A DNA stretch of 8,555 bases from Spirochaetaceae bacterium (lineage in GTDB: Bacteria; Spirochaetota; Spirochaetia; Treponematales; Breznakiellaceae): the NCBI GenBank assembly GCA_031283025.1, contig JAITCP010000072.1, positions 1-8,555 of the forward strand, written 5' to 3'. Positions within the stretch are counted from its first letter, which is position 1. Every line of letters starts with the position of its first letter. The translations under genes were made by a program, and so were the position numbers. Shown here one piece after another: positions 1-6,057 of this stretch. The notes under the pieces are model-generated. The model saw nothing but the letters and a program-made list of their open reading frames with translations. It was not told the DNA's origin and searched no databases.

Positions 1-381
1 CTGTAAATCGGTACAATCCGCCGTCAGCCCTACTTTAAGGTTTGATGCCACGCGGGGGGCAAGGTCGCGTCCCTCGGTGGTTGCCCCGTACAGGACGATT
101 TGAGGCTTTTTTTCTGAAATCACCTGAATCATCAATTTACTGTAGGGAATGGGGGTGTAGTATTTAAGTCGGGGGTCTTCCAGCAGGTACACCCGGTCCG
201 CGCCCAGGCTTGCAAGGCGGGGAACTTCCCCCGCAGCCGTATCCCCAAAAATCGCGGCGCTTACCTCAACTCCCAGTTTATCTGCAAGCTCGCGGGCTTT
301 AGAGACCAGCTCCAGGCTTACCTCCGCCGCTTTTCCGCTGCTTTGTTGAATATATACCATTACACTGTTTTCTGCGCTCAT
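1..381 (-). CDS. etfA: Electron transfer flavoprotein subunit alpha (EtfA), N-terminal part only
   Basis: The reading frame is open from an ATG at 381 to the window edge, giving 127 residues; the C-terminal FAD-binding domain lies outside. EtfA pairs with EtfB to form a cytoplasmic flavoprotein that carries electrons between acyl-CoA dehydrogenase-type enzymes (or other oxidoreductases) and further carriers. Visible here is the N-terminal nucleotide-fold domain, with the family-typical stretch GRDLAPRVASNLKVGLTADC at about residues 104-123. The start is supported by AAGGA about 5 bases upstream (minus-strand AAGAAGGAAACA before ATG). The gene follows etfB on the same strand with a 15-bp gap, the usual etfBA order, so both should be transcribed from the promoter at 1248-1275. 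The identification is firm from the EtfB neighbour and this motif; the electron donor is unknown because no dehydrogenase gene is in view. Confidence 0.93.
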   Translation of the reverse strand, partial: MSAENSVMVYIQQSSGKAAEVSLELVSKARELADKLGVEVSAAIFGDTAAGEVPRLASLGADRVYLLEDPRLKYYTPIPYSKLMIQVISEKKPQIVLYGATTEGRDLAPRVASNLKVGLTADCTDLQ

Positions 382-396
382 TGTTTCCTTCTTTTC

Positions 397-1224
397 TTAT
401 CCAAAAGTATGATCGGCGATAAGGCCGTGGATTAGTTCGGTAATACCGGCCTCGCCGGGATCGATATACCTTATGTCCGCGGCGGTAAGCACCACGGAAT
501 TGATGTTCTTTACCTTGGTGGGGGAACCGGAAAGGCCGCACTGGAGCGGGTCGGCATTGATTGCCGGGATGTCCCACAGGGCTATGGGGCCGCCGTCCCC
601 CGCAACAGGAGCAGCCCGCTTATGAGTCATAGCCTTGATGGCGGAAGCGGGGCGGGGAGCTTCCCCTTCTTCGGTAAAGGTAACCAAAACGGGAAATCGC
701 GCTTTTACTTTTTCCCAGCCGCCTTCTATGGAACGGACGGCGGTGATTTCTTTTTTTGCCGGGTCCAGGGTTTCTATTTTGGAAACGCAGGTAATCTGGT
801 TTATCCCCAATTTCTCCGCCGTTTGGGGGCCTACCTGGGCGGTATCTCCGTCAATGGCCTGCCTTCCGCAGACGACCAGGTCAAAAGCGCCGATTTTGTT
901 AATTGCACATTTCAGGGCGTAGGATGTTGCCAGGGTATCCGCTCCGGCAAAACCCCGGTCGGACACCAGGGCGGTAAAATCCGCCCCCCGGTACAGACAT
1001 TCTTTCAGCACCGCCGCCGCAGCCGGGGGGCCCATTGTTACTACGTTTACTTTAGTACCCGGATGAGCGTCTTTTATCTGTAGGGCCGCTTCCAGGGCAT
1101 AGAGGTCATCGGGGTTAAAAATCGCCGGTAACGCTGCCCGGTTTACCGTGCCTTCCGGCGTCATGGCCTCTCCGGTAATATTTTGGGTGTCAGGCACCTG
1201 TTTTACCAATACAATCACATTCAC
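397..1224 (-). CDS. etfB: Electron transfer flavoprotein subunit beta (EtfB)
   Basis: A 275-residue protein, a normal length for EtfB, the subunit that holds AMP or a second FAD in the Etf heterodimer. It begins MNVIVLVKQVPDT, as EtfB proteins do. VNRAALPAIFNPDDLYALEA lies at residues 27-46, DRGFAGADTLATSYAL at 89-104 and the nucleotide-binding GRQAIDGDTAQVGPQ at 120-134. The start is GTG at 1224; AAGGAG about 8 bases upstream supports it, and an ATG lies nowhere nearby in frame. Its promoter is at 1248-1275 and etfA follows 15 bp downstream, so the pair forms an operon. The DR-FAGADTLATS and GRQAIDGDTAQVGPQ signatures resemble those of EtfB proteins that bind two FADs for electron bifurcation; that reading is inference. 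No dehydrogenase partner is seen in the window. Confidence 0.95.
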   Translation of the reverse strand: MNVIVLVKQVPDTQNITGEAMTPEGTVNRAALPAIFNPDDLYALEAALQIKDAHPGTKVNVVTMGPPAAAAVLKECLYRGADFTALVSDRGFAGADTLATSYALKCAINKIGAFDLVVCGRQAIDGDTAQVGPQTAEKLGINQITCVSKIETLDPAKKEITAVRSIEGGWEKVKARFPVLVTFTEEGEAPRPASAIKAMTHKRAAPVAGDGGPIALWDIPAINADPLQCGLSGSPTKVKNINSVVLTAADIRYIDPGEAGITELIHGLIADHTFG

Positions 1225-1247
1225 TTTGCGTCTCCTTGCCGGATTTT

Positions 1248-1275
1248 ATTATGACATTTTCGGCAATTTTGTCAA
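1248..1275 (-). promoter_or_regulatory. Sigma70-type promoter of etfBA
   Basis: On the minus strand a perfect -35 TTGACA (1270-1275) is followed after 16 bp by CATAAT (1248-1253), five of six matches to the -10 consensus. The leader to the GTG start is about 15-20 nt and contains the AAGGAG ribosome site. A second TTGACA lies upstream at 1303-1308 but has no good -10 partner. Confidence 0.75.
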
Positions 1276-1323
1276 GGAAATCGTTGCCAACACTACATAT
1301 CGTGTCAAAATGACCCAAATTTA

Positions 1324-1396
1324 AGCCAAAGTGGGGAGTCGAACCCCAGACCTGCGCATTACGAGTGCGCCGCTCTGCCAACTGAGCTACTTTGGC
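1324..1396 (-). tRNA. tRNA-Thr (anticodon CGT)
   Basis: Read on the minus strand the sequence folds as a complete cloverleaf: acceptor stem GCCAAAG/CTTTGGC (7 bp), D stem GCTC/GAGC, anticodon stem GCGCA/TGCGC with loop CTCGTAA, a five-base variable region AGGTC, and T stem TGGGG/CCCCA with loop TTCGACT. The anticodon CGT is at 1361-1363 and reads the threonine codon ACG. The discriminator base is T (position 1324) and no CCA is encoded, so it must be added enzymatically. A promoter lies directly upstream (1408-1436). There is no obvious intrinsic terminator between the tRNA and the etfBA promoter. Confidence 0.97.
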
Positions 1397-1407
1397 GGTA
1401 TTTTTGA

Positions 1408-1436
1408 ATATTAAGTAAAAAAAGAGCAAAAATCAA
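1408..1436 (-). promoter_or_regulatory. Promoter of tRNA-Thr
   Basis: On the minus strand TTGATT (1431-1436) and TAATAT (1408-1413) are separated by 17 bp, placing the transcript start about 5 nt before the first tRNA base. Its -35 box is only 9 bp away from the -35 box of the divergent cfpA promoter. Confidence 0.7.
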
Positions 1437-1445
1437 GCCGAATGC

Positions 1446-1475
1446 TTGACAAAAGGCAATTATTTTTGTTAAAAT
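1446..1475 (+). promoter_or_regulatory. Sigma70-type promoter of cfpA
   Basis: A perfect -35 TTGACA (1446-1451) is followed after 18 bp by TAAAAT (1470-1475). The predicted leader to the ATG at 1524 is about 40 nt and ends with AAGGAAGGA (1511-1519), a strong ribosome site, as expected for an abundant structural protein. Confidence 0.75.
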
Positions 1476-1523
1476 TAGACTGAATCTGCATTCAACAAAG
1501 TTTTTATATAAAGGAAGGATAAA

Positions 1524-3587
1524 ATGGGATCAATAGACCTACCCAAAAGCCCTAATGTTTTTCACCCGGAGAAACCCAGTGCCGTTGGCTCACGGAACTC
1601 TCTGGCCCAGGAATACAGGGATCAACAAGCTGAAGTAAATCAGCTTCTGGAAGAGGAAACCAATAAGGTCATCCATCATATTAACGCCAAACTACCCAAG
1701 GATACCCTTGAACGCCTGGATGTTATGGGCGGCCTTAAAGAGAAACTCTACAACTACTTCAACCAAAATTTCCACAACATGTTCAACCGTTACATGGTAA
1801 CCGCTGAAGATGAAATGGTAAAAAAGATACGGAATTTCGTTGATAAGGAAGAAACCAAGGTTCTTGCCCGGTATACCCCCAAAGAGATAGCCAACCTGCT
1901 TGACGAAGTAGGCGGCGCGGACAAGTTCAATACCGGTGAAGTGGAAAAATCCATGATTAATATGTACGGCCACCTGCAGGGCCATATCCAGCGGGGAGTC
2001 AACGATCTGGAAACCCACACCAACAGCATTCTGCGGCAAAAAACCGATACAGGCGCTTTTGTCCGCGGTGAAAACGCATATTCCATCGTAAAATGCGCTT
2101 TCAAAGACAACCTGCTTAAGCCCAAAGCGGTAACAGATGTAAAACTTTCCGTTAACATTCTGGATTCAGAGCTAATCAGTCCGATTTTCCACTATCAGGT
2201 AACGGTGGAGTACCTTATCAAGGAACTTCTTACCAAGTACATCATTGATACAATCGATAAGGAAATCGAAAAAGTTAAGGATCAGCGCATCGATCAGGGT
2301 CTGGAAGAGCTTACAGACAGTGAAATCATCTTTAGTAAAATGAACCGGGTAGAACGCTATACTGAAGATGATGCCGAGGATCCCAAATCCAGGCGTTATG
2401 CCGTTGTGGGCAAAGCCATTATGGACCGGCTTATCGGCCTTAGGGCGGAAATCGATCCAGCCGAATATGATCAGATGAATGTCCGTGAAAACCTTAAAAA
2501 GATCGTTGACATTGAAAATATCCGGACAAGGGGCTTTAATACCGCCGTTAACTCAATTACCTCGATCCTTGACACCTCCAAAATGGGGTATCAGTATATT
2601 GAAAACTTCAAAAACGCCAGGGAGCTTATTCTCCGGGAATATGAAGACACCGATACGGATCACCTCCCCGATGAGCGCTACCAGGTACGGATGCGGTATT
2701 ACGATTCCGCCCAGTTAATCGAAGAACGGAAAGCCTACGATGTCCAGACGAAGAGCTTTGAAAACGAGGTCCAGCACCTTTGGGATGTATTGTGGGTGAT
2801 TTATGAAAACGGCAAACCCGCTTTTAAGGTTACCGATTTTAACGATCTGGCCCAAAAACAGAGAAGCCGGATTCGTAAGCAGGTTAAGGCTAAAACCGGT
2901 GAGCCCCTTTATGAGGATATTGCAAAAATTTGGGACGAAATTACCTTTATCAAAACCGGTGAAACGGAAGTTGAAAAGATGAACCGGACTTATATCTATG
3001 AAAAGAACAAAGTTCATCAAAAGATCATCCTGATGCGTGACAAGATGAAGGAAATGTATGACTTCCGGTATCCGGTGGAACGGCGGGTTATGGAATCCAG
3101 GCTTAGCTCTTTGGAAAGGGATTTTAACAAGTTTGATTATGCGATTAATCCCTACCATATTCAGCCCGGCCTTTTGCTGGACATAGATATTACCTCCCTT
3201 AAACGGAAAAAAGTTACCCTTAACGGCATGGCTAACGTACTAAACGAATTCCTCCATGGCGTGTCCAAGGGCTTCCAGGATGCGGCTTTTGCTTCCTTTA
3301 GCCGCCGCCGGTCCACCGTCAGGGATGACATCGCCCAGTCCTTTGCCGATTCAACCAGTTCTTCTTCTGTTCAAAATCCTGTCTCCGAGTCCGCTCCCGC
3401 CCAGAACTATCTGGATCTGCTTAATGCGGAAGACGACGGCGCTGTAACTACTGCTGTGGCCGCCAAAAAGTCTGCCGGCGGAAAGCGTGGCAGGGGAACA
3501 GCGGCATCCGCTAAACCTAAACGGAGCGGCGGTACTAAGCCCCGCGGCGGCGGCGGACGCAGCCGCGGCGGCATACGTCAGATATAA
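1524..3587 (+). CDS. cfpA: Cytoplasmic filament protein A (CfpA)
   Basis: A 687-residue protein that I recognise as the treponemal cytoplasmic filament protein CfpA, close to the roughly 680 residues of the T. pallidum protein. CfpA forms ribbon-like filaments that run along the inside of the cell body and have been linked to cell division and chromosome separation in Treponema denticola. The sequence fits a filament protein: no signal peptide or membrane segment, very high charge, and long helical stretches rich in E, K, R and L from about residue 25 to 590. A serine- and alanine-rich linker (about 593-647) leads to a strongly basic tail of 40 residues (648-687) with 13 K/R, 12 G and no acidic residue. 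The ATG is set by AAGGAAGGA upstream. The gene is monocistronic: own promoter at 1446-1475 and terminator at 3604-3639. The name rests on recognition, not on an alignment run here. Confidence 0.85.
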   Translation: MGSIDLPKSPNVFHPEKPSAVGSRNSLAQEYRDQQAEVNQLLEEETNKVIHHINAKLPKDTLERLDVMGGLKEKLYNYFNQNFHNMFNRYMVTAEDEMVKKIRNFVDKEETKVLARYTPKEIANLLDEVGGADKFNTGEVEKSMINMYGHLQGHIQRGVNDLETHTNSILRQKTDTGAFVRGENAYSIVKCAFKDNLLKPKAVTDVKLSVNILDSELISPIFHYQVTVEYLIKELLTKYIIDTIDKEIEKVKDQRIDQGLEELTDSEIIFSKMNRVERYTEDDAEDPKSRRYAVVGKAIMDRLIGLRAEIDPAEYDQMNVRENLKKIVDIENIRTRGFNTAVNSITSILDTSKMGYQYIENFKNARELILREYEDTDTDHLPDERYQVRMRYYDSAQLIEERKAYDVQTKSFENEVQHLWDVLWVIYENGKPAFKVTDFNDLAQKQRSRIRKQVKAKTGEPLYEDIAKIWDEITFIKTGETEVEKMNRTYIYEKNKVHQKIILMRDKMKEMYDFRYPVERRVMESRLSSLERDFNKFDYAINPYHIQPGLLLDIDITSLKRKKVTLNGMANVLNEFLHGVSKGFQDAAFASFSRRRSTVRDDIAQSFADSTSSSSVQNPVSESAPAQNYLDLLNAEDDGAVTTAVAAKKSAGGKRGRGTAASAKPKRSGGTKPRGGGGRSRGGIRQI

Positions 3588-3603
3588 CGGGCGCAAGCTA
3601 TAC

Positions 3604-3639
3604 AAGGGGAGCTGCCTAAAAGGGCGGTTCCCTTTTTTT
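3604..3639 (+). terminator. Rho-independent terminator of cfpA
   Basis: The stem AAGGGGAgCTGCC / GGCGGTTCCCTT (12 pairs, two of them G-T, one bulged G at 3611) has a loop TAAAAG and runs into a series of seven T from 3633. It begins 16 bp after the cfpA stop codon. Confidence 0.85.
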
Positions 3640-3660
3640 ATGTGCATTGGTTATATTGAC

Positions 3661-3697
3661 GGGAACCTCTAAAAACCGGTTGTTTTTAGAGGTTCCT
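3661..3697. repeat. Perfect 15-bp inverted repeat (hairpin 1)
   Basis: The arms GGAACCTCTAAAAAC (3662-3676) and GTTTTTAGAGGTTCC (3682-3696) are perfect complements around the five-base loop CGGTT. It follows the cfpA terminator and shares its inner arm CTCTAAAAAC with the hairpin at 3744-3778. It is symmetrical, so the strand is not defined. Confidence 0.85.
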
Positions 3698-3699
3698 TT

Positions 3700-3732
3700 G
3701 CAGTTTCTCGCCCTTTGGGCTGCGAAACGTGC
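3700..3732. repeat. Inverted repeat (hairpin 2, GC-rich)
   Basis: Broken stem of GCA/TGC, GTTTC/GAAAC (3703-3707 with 3724-3728) and GCCC/GGGC (3710-3713 with 3717-3720) around a TTT loop. It fills the space between the two related A/T-rich hairpins, so the three probably form one element. Confidence 0.55.
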
Positions 3733-3743
3733 GTTTTTCAGAG

Positions 3744-3778
3744 GAAAATCTCTAAAAACTGAGGTTTTTAGAGATTCC
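3744..3778. repeat. Perfect 13-bp inverted repeat (hairpin 3, related to hairpin 1)
   Basis: The arms AATCTCTAAAAAC (3747-3759) and GTTTTTAGAGATT (3764-3776) pair perfectly around the loop TGAG. The outer GG/CC can pair after a two-base AA bulge. It ends right at the -35 box of the following promoter (3779). Confidence 0.85.
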
Positions 3779-3806
3779 TTGACATTACATTTTTGCCTTA
3801 TATAGT
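3779..3806 (+). promoter_or_regulatory. Sigma70-type promoter of the DinB-family gene
   Basis: A perfect -35 TTGACA (3779-3784) and TATAGT (3801-3806, five of six matches) are 16 bp apart. The transcript should begin near 3813, inside or at the edge of the dyad at 3814-3832, leaving a leader of about 43 nt. Confidence 0.75.
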
Positions 3807-3813
3807 ATACAGA

Positions 3814-3832
3814 TGTAACGAACAGTGTTACA
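3814..3832. promoter_or_regulatory. Candidate operator dyad TGTAAC-N7-GTTACA
   Basis: TGTAAC (3814-3819) and GTTACA (3827-3832) are perfect inverted half-sites with a seven-base spacer. The dyad covers the predicted transcription start, a position where a bound repressor would block the promoter. The binding protein is unknown; no regulator gene is adjacent except the Crp/Fnr gene downstream, and the half-sites are unlike the TGTGA of Crp. Confidence 0.5.
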
Positions 3833-3855
3833 CCAATCTTTGAAAGGAGTAAAAA

Positions 3856-4389
3856 ATGAACGAAGCAGTACTATACGCCAGATACAATCAGGCGGGCAAC
3901 AAGGTTATTTTTAGCCTGTTGGATAAATTAAGCAATGAAGAACGGGAAAAAGACAGGGGGAGCTTCTATGGCAGCCTTTCAGGGCTGTTCCGGCATATAA
4001 TCGGCGGGACTTGTTTCTTTCTGGGAATGTATAAAGCCGCCTTGAGCGGCAACGCGGCAGCGGTAAAAGCAATCTCCGCAATAGAAACGCTTCCAAAACT
4101 GCCGGAAGGAGCGTTAAGCGAAGTACAGTGGAAAGAACTGGAATCTGCGGTAAATGCTGCTGATTCGTCTTATACCGGCATGGCAGAAGCCTTAAGCGAT
4201 TCCGATCTGAGCCTTCCGGTTAAAATCGAATGGTATGGGGGGAATCCGGCTTCCGTGCCATTGTCATTCATGCTGAGCCAGCTTGTTGTTCACAACACGC
4301 ATCACCGCGGGCAAATCTCCCAGATACTTGATTCTCTTAAAATAGATAACGACTATTCGGGGATTGATGTTGCGTTTCTTGGTAAATAA
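3856..4389 (+). CDS. DinB-family putative metal-dependent protein
   Basis: A 177-residue soluble protein of the DinB/YfiT four-helix-bundle superfamily. These proteins bind a divalent metal through three histidines; many act as thiol-dependent transferases or hydrolases, but most have no known role. The metal ligands can be placed at H47 (in FRHIIGG) and at H146 and H150 in the motif VVHNTHHRGQISQIL (145-159), which is the family hallmark. There is no signal peptide or membrane segment. The start is supported by AAAGGAG (3843-3849) six bases before the ATG. The gene is alone on its transcript, with a promoter at 3779-3806 and a possible operator at 3814-3832, suggesting that it responds to a specific signal. 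It converges on the Crp/Fnr gene with 15 bp between stops. Substrate and cofactor cannot be told from sequence; DinB here is a family name, not DNA polymerase IV. Confidence 0.85.
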   Translation: MNEAVLYARYNQAGNKVIFSLLDKLSNEEREKDRGSFYGSLSGLFRHIIGGTCFFLGMYKAALSGNAAAVKAISAIETLPKLPEGALSEVQWKELESAVNAADSSYTGMAEALSDSDLSLPVKIEWYGGNPASVPLSFMLSQLVVHNTHHRGQISQILDSLKIDNDYSGIDVAFLGK

Positions 4390-4404
4390 GCCGTATCCTG
4401 AAAA

Positions 4405-5046
4405 TTAAGTCTTTTTCCGCCTGGATGCCACAAAGCGGGAAAAGTCATTGATATTTGTAACAATTATTCTGTCGTTATAAACTTCCATGCGCCGCTGGGT
4501 TACAAAATGGTTGATTATGTCCTTTGCCTGAGAGACGCCCATTCCGGCCCAATGGGCAATGTCATCAACGGTGGTAAGGAACTCCCTGCGATCCGTGGCT
4601 TTATCAATATTGGTCTGGGTTTCATCCAGCATAAGGAATACGTCGGCAATTTTCGCCTGGGGTTCTTCCAGGGTAAGGATCATAAAACGCCGCTTGGAAT
4701 CATAAATGCGCTTGGTAAACATTTTAAGAAGGGTAAGGGCGATCTTGGGATTCCCCATCATAAGGATTTCAAAATTCTGCTGGTTAAATTCCAGCACTTT
4801 AACCGTGTCCAGGGCTATGGCTGTAGCGGACCGGGGGGAGTGTTCCAGTATTGCCATTTCACCGAACATTTCGGATGGCTGCAGTATGTCCAGCGTTTTT
4901 TCAATGTCGCCGATAATTTTAACCAGCTCTACCCTTCCCGACTGAATCAAATAAAAATTATCCCCCGGTTCAAATTCAGAGAAGATCATTTCCCCGGGCT
5001 GAAAGGTTCTGGCAAAACGGCCAAAGGCCGCCAAATCCATGGCCAT
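4405..5046 (-). CDS. Crp/Fnr-family transcriptional regulator
   Basis: A 213-residue protein with the Crp layout: an N-terminal cyclic-nucleotide-binding beta-roll (about residues 10-110), a dimerisation helix (about 98-130) and a C-terminal winged helix (about 155-205, with TTVDDIAHWAGMGVSQAKDI at 158-177 as the helix-turn-helix region). The phosphate-binding cassette FGEMAILEHSPRSATAIA (61-78) is canonical and keeps the glutamate E63 and arginine R72 that contact cyclic nucleotide in this family. No cysteine cluster for an Fnr-type iron-sulfur centre is present. It is the last gene of the three-gene operon; its ATG comes one base after the stop of the cNMP-TPR gene, and the ribosome site GGGGGGAGCG overlaps that gene's end. 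A second in-frame ATG two codons later is less well spaced. Target genes are unknown. Ligand binding is inferred from the motif. Confidence 0.9.
   Translation of the reverse strand: MAMDLAAFGRFARTFQPGEMIFSEFEPGDNFYLIQSGRVELVKIIGDIEKTLDILQPSEMFGEMAILEHSPRSATAIALDTVKVLEFNQQNFEILMMGNPKIALTLLKMFTKRIYDSKRRFMILTLEEPQAKIADVFLMLDETQTNIDKATDRREFLTTVDDIAHWAGMGVSQAKDIINHFVTQRRMEVYNDRIIVTNINDFSRFVASRRKKT
4411..4444. terminator. Possible weak bidirectional terminator between convergent genes
   Basis: CTTTTTCCGC (4411-4420) and GCGGGAAAAG (4435-4444) pair over 10 bp with one G-T around a 14-base loop. It lies in the last codons of the Crp/Fnr gene, 22 bp after the DinB stop. A convincing T-run is missing on either strand, so function is doubtful. 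Confidence 0.3.
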
Positions 5047-5047
5047 T

Positions 5048-6055
5048 TTACGCTCCCCCCGCCAGGGCTTTAAGCGCCCGTTTTGATTTTATTACAATCC
5101 CGTCATCTTCATCCGTAACCATGGTAAGTATCTTTTTGTAGAACGTGGCGGCCTGGTCTTTCCTGTTGAGTTTTTCATAGGATTGGCCCATAAAATAAAG
5201 GCAACTCCCCAATTCAGGATGCCGGGGATACTTAGTAATCATTCCGGTAAAATATTTTATGCTATCGTCAAATTTGTTGAGCAGGAAGAGGCAGCGGCCC
5301 ATTTCATAAGCGCTTTTAGCCGCATACTCCTGATCCTCATTGGCATCGACTATTTTCTTGAAGGAAAGATACGCCTGCTGGTATTTTTCCTGGGAAATCA
5401 TGCTTACCGCATCGTAGTATGCCTTGGCGGTATCCCCCATTTGCCCGGGGGAACTGCGGGCGGGAGCATCCGCCGCCGGGGGAGCAGCCGGCCCGGAATT
5501 CAGGACGGACTGGGGAACGGAACGGCCCCCCTGGGCTTCAATCGCTTCCAGATTTTTGGCCGCCTGGGAGGCATTGTACCCGGACGGATAATAGGTAAGA
5601 TAGCGGGAGAACACATATTTAGCCTGTGCAAATCGTTTATTTTTTAAATAATACTCCCCCACATTAAAAAGCCCGCGTTCAGGGTTTTCTTCCGTCTTTT
5701 CCAGAAGGCTGGATACCTGATGATGAACGCGCCTGAGCTGATTGGAAAAAACCTTGAGCATCTTCATGATGATCCGGGTATTGGTTTGGGTCAGGGCTTC
5801 AAATTCGGGAACCGTAAGAGCCATAACCGCCGTATCCTTGACGGCCATGGCATTTTCTTCACGGGGATACCTGCCCAATGAGGACTTAACGCCAAAAAAT
5901 TCGCCCGGTTGAACCGTGTCATGTATGTCTTCCCCGGTTTCAATGTCCTGATAGCCAAGGTTTACCTGGCCTGACTGAAGGATAAAAATTTTCTCCGCTG
6001 CGTCTCCCTGGAAATATATTACTGAACCTGATCTGTATTGGAGAGGCACCGGCAT
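5048..6055 (-). CDS. Cyclic-nucleotide-binding-like domain fused to TPR repeats
   Basis: A 335-residue soluble protein. Residues 5-115 form a Crp-type beta-roll (SVIYFQGDAAEKIFILQSG at 11-29, PGEFFGVKSSLGRYPREENA at 50-69), followed by helices with TPR character. One TPR-like pair is at about 124-172 (GLFNVGEYYLKNKRFAQAKY), then a low-complexity Ala/Pro linker (about 178-207), then three more helix pairs at about 208-312 (for example AYEMGRCLFLLNKFDDSIKY). There is no DNA-binding domain. In the phosphate-binding cassette the usual glutamate after FG is valine (V55) and the alanine after PR is glutamate, so classical cAMP binding is unlikely; R65 remains. It probably works as a protein-protein scaffold or sensor. 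It is the middle gene of the operon, 2 bp after the amidohydrolase and 1 bp before the Crp/Fnr gene. The ribosome site GGACGGAG precedes the ATG. Confidence 0.85.
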   Translation of the reverse strand: MPVPLQYRSGSVIYFQGDAAEKIFILQSGQVNLGYQDIETGEDIHDTVQPGEFFGVKSSLGRYPREENAMAVKDTAVMALTVPEFEALTQTNTRIIMKMLKVFSNQLRRVHHQVSSLLEKTEENPERGLFNVGEYYLKNKRFAQAKYVFSRYLTYYPSGYNASQAAKNLEAIEAQGGRSVPQSVLNSGPAAPPAADAPARSSPGQMGDTAKAYYDAVSMISQEKYQQAYLSFKKIVDANEDQEYAAKSAYEMGRCLFLLNKFDDSIKYFTGMITKYPRHPELGSCLYFMGQSYEKLNRKDQAATFYKKILTMVTDEDDGIVIKSKRALKALAGGA

Positions 6056-6057
6056 TT

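Noticed and set aside
622..1083. Plus-strand ORF of 153 codons inside etfB.
   Set aside because: It is antisense to a clear, complete etfB, has no family likeness and no promoter or ribosome site.
1282..1304. ACAC-N8-GTGT dyad upstream of the etfBA promoter as an operator.
   Set aside because: Only four bases per half-site pair cleanly, within expectation for AT-rich intergenic DNA.
3661..3778. CRISPR-like array from the repeated CTCTAAAAAC segments.
   Set aside because: The repeats are inverted pairs forming hairpins, only two units, with no regular unique spacers and no cas genes.
4507..5073. Plus-strand ORF of 188 codons opposite the Crp/Fnr gene.
   Set aside because: Antisense to a strongly recognisable regulator; its translation has no recognisable motif and an odd composition.
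5183..5647. Plus-strand ORF of 154 codons opposite the cNMP-TPR gene.
   Set aside because: Shadow of the TPR-coding strand; no ribosome site or motif supports it.
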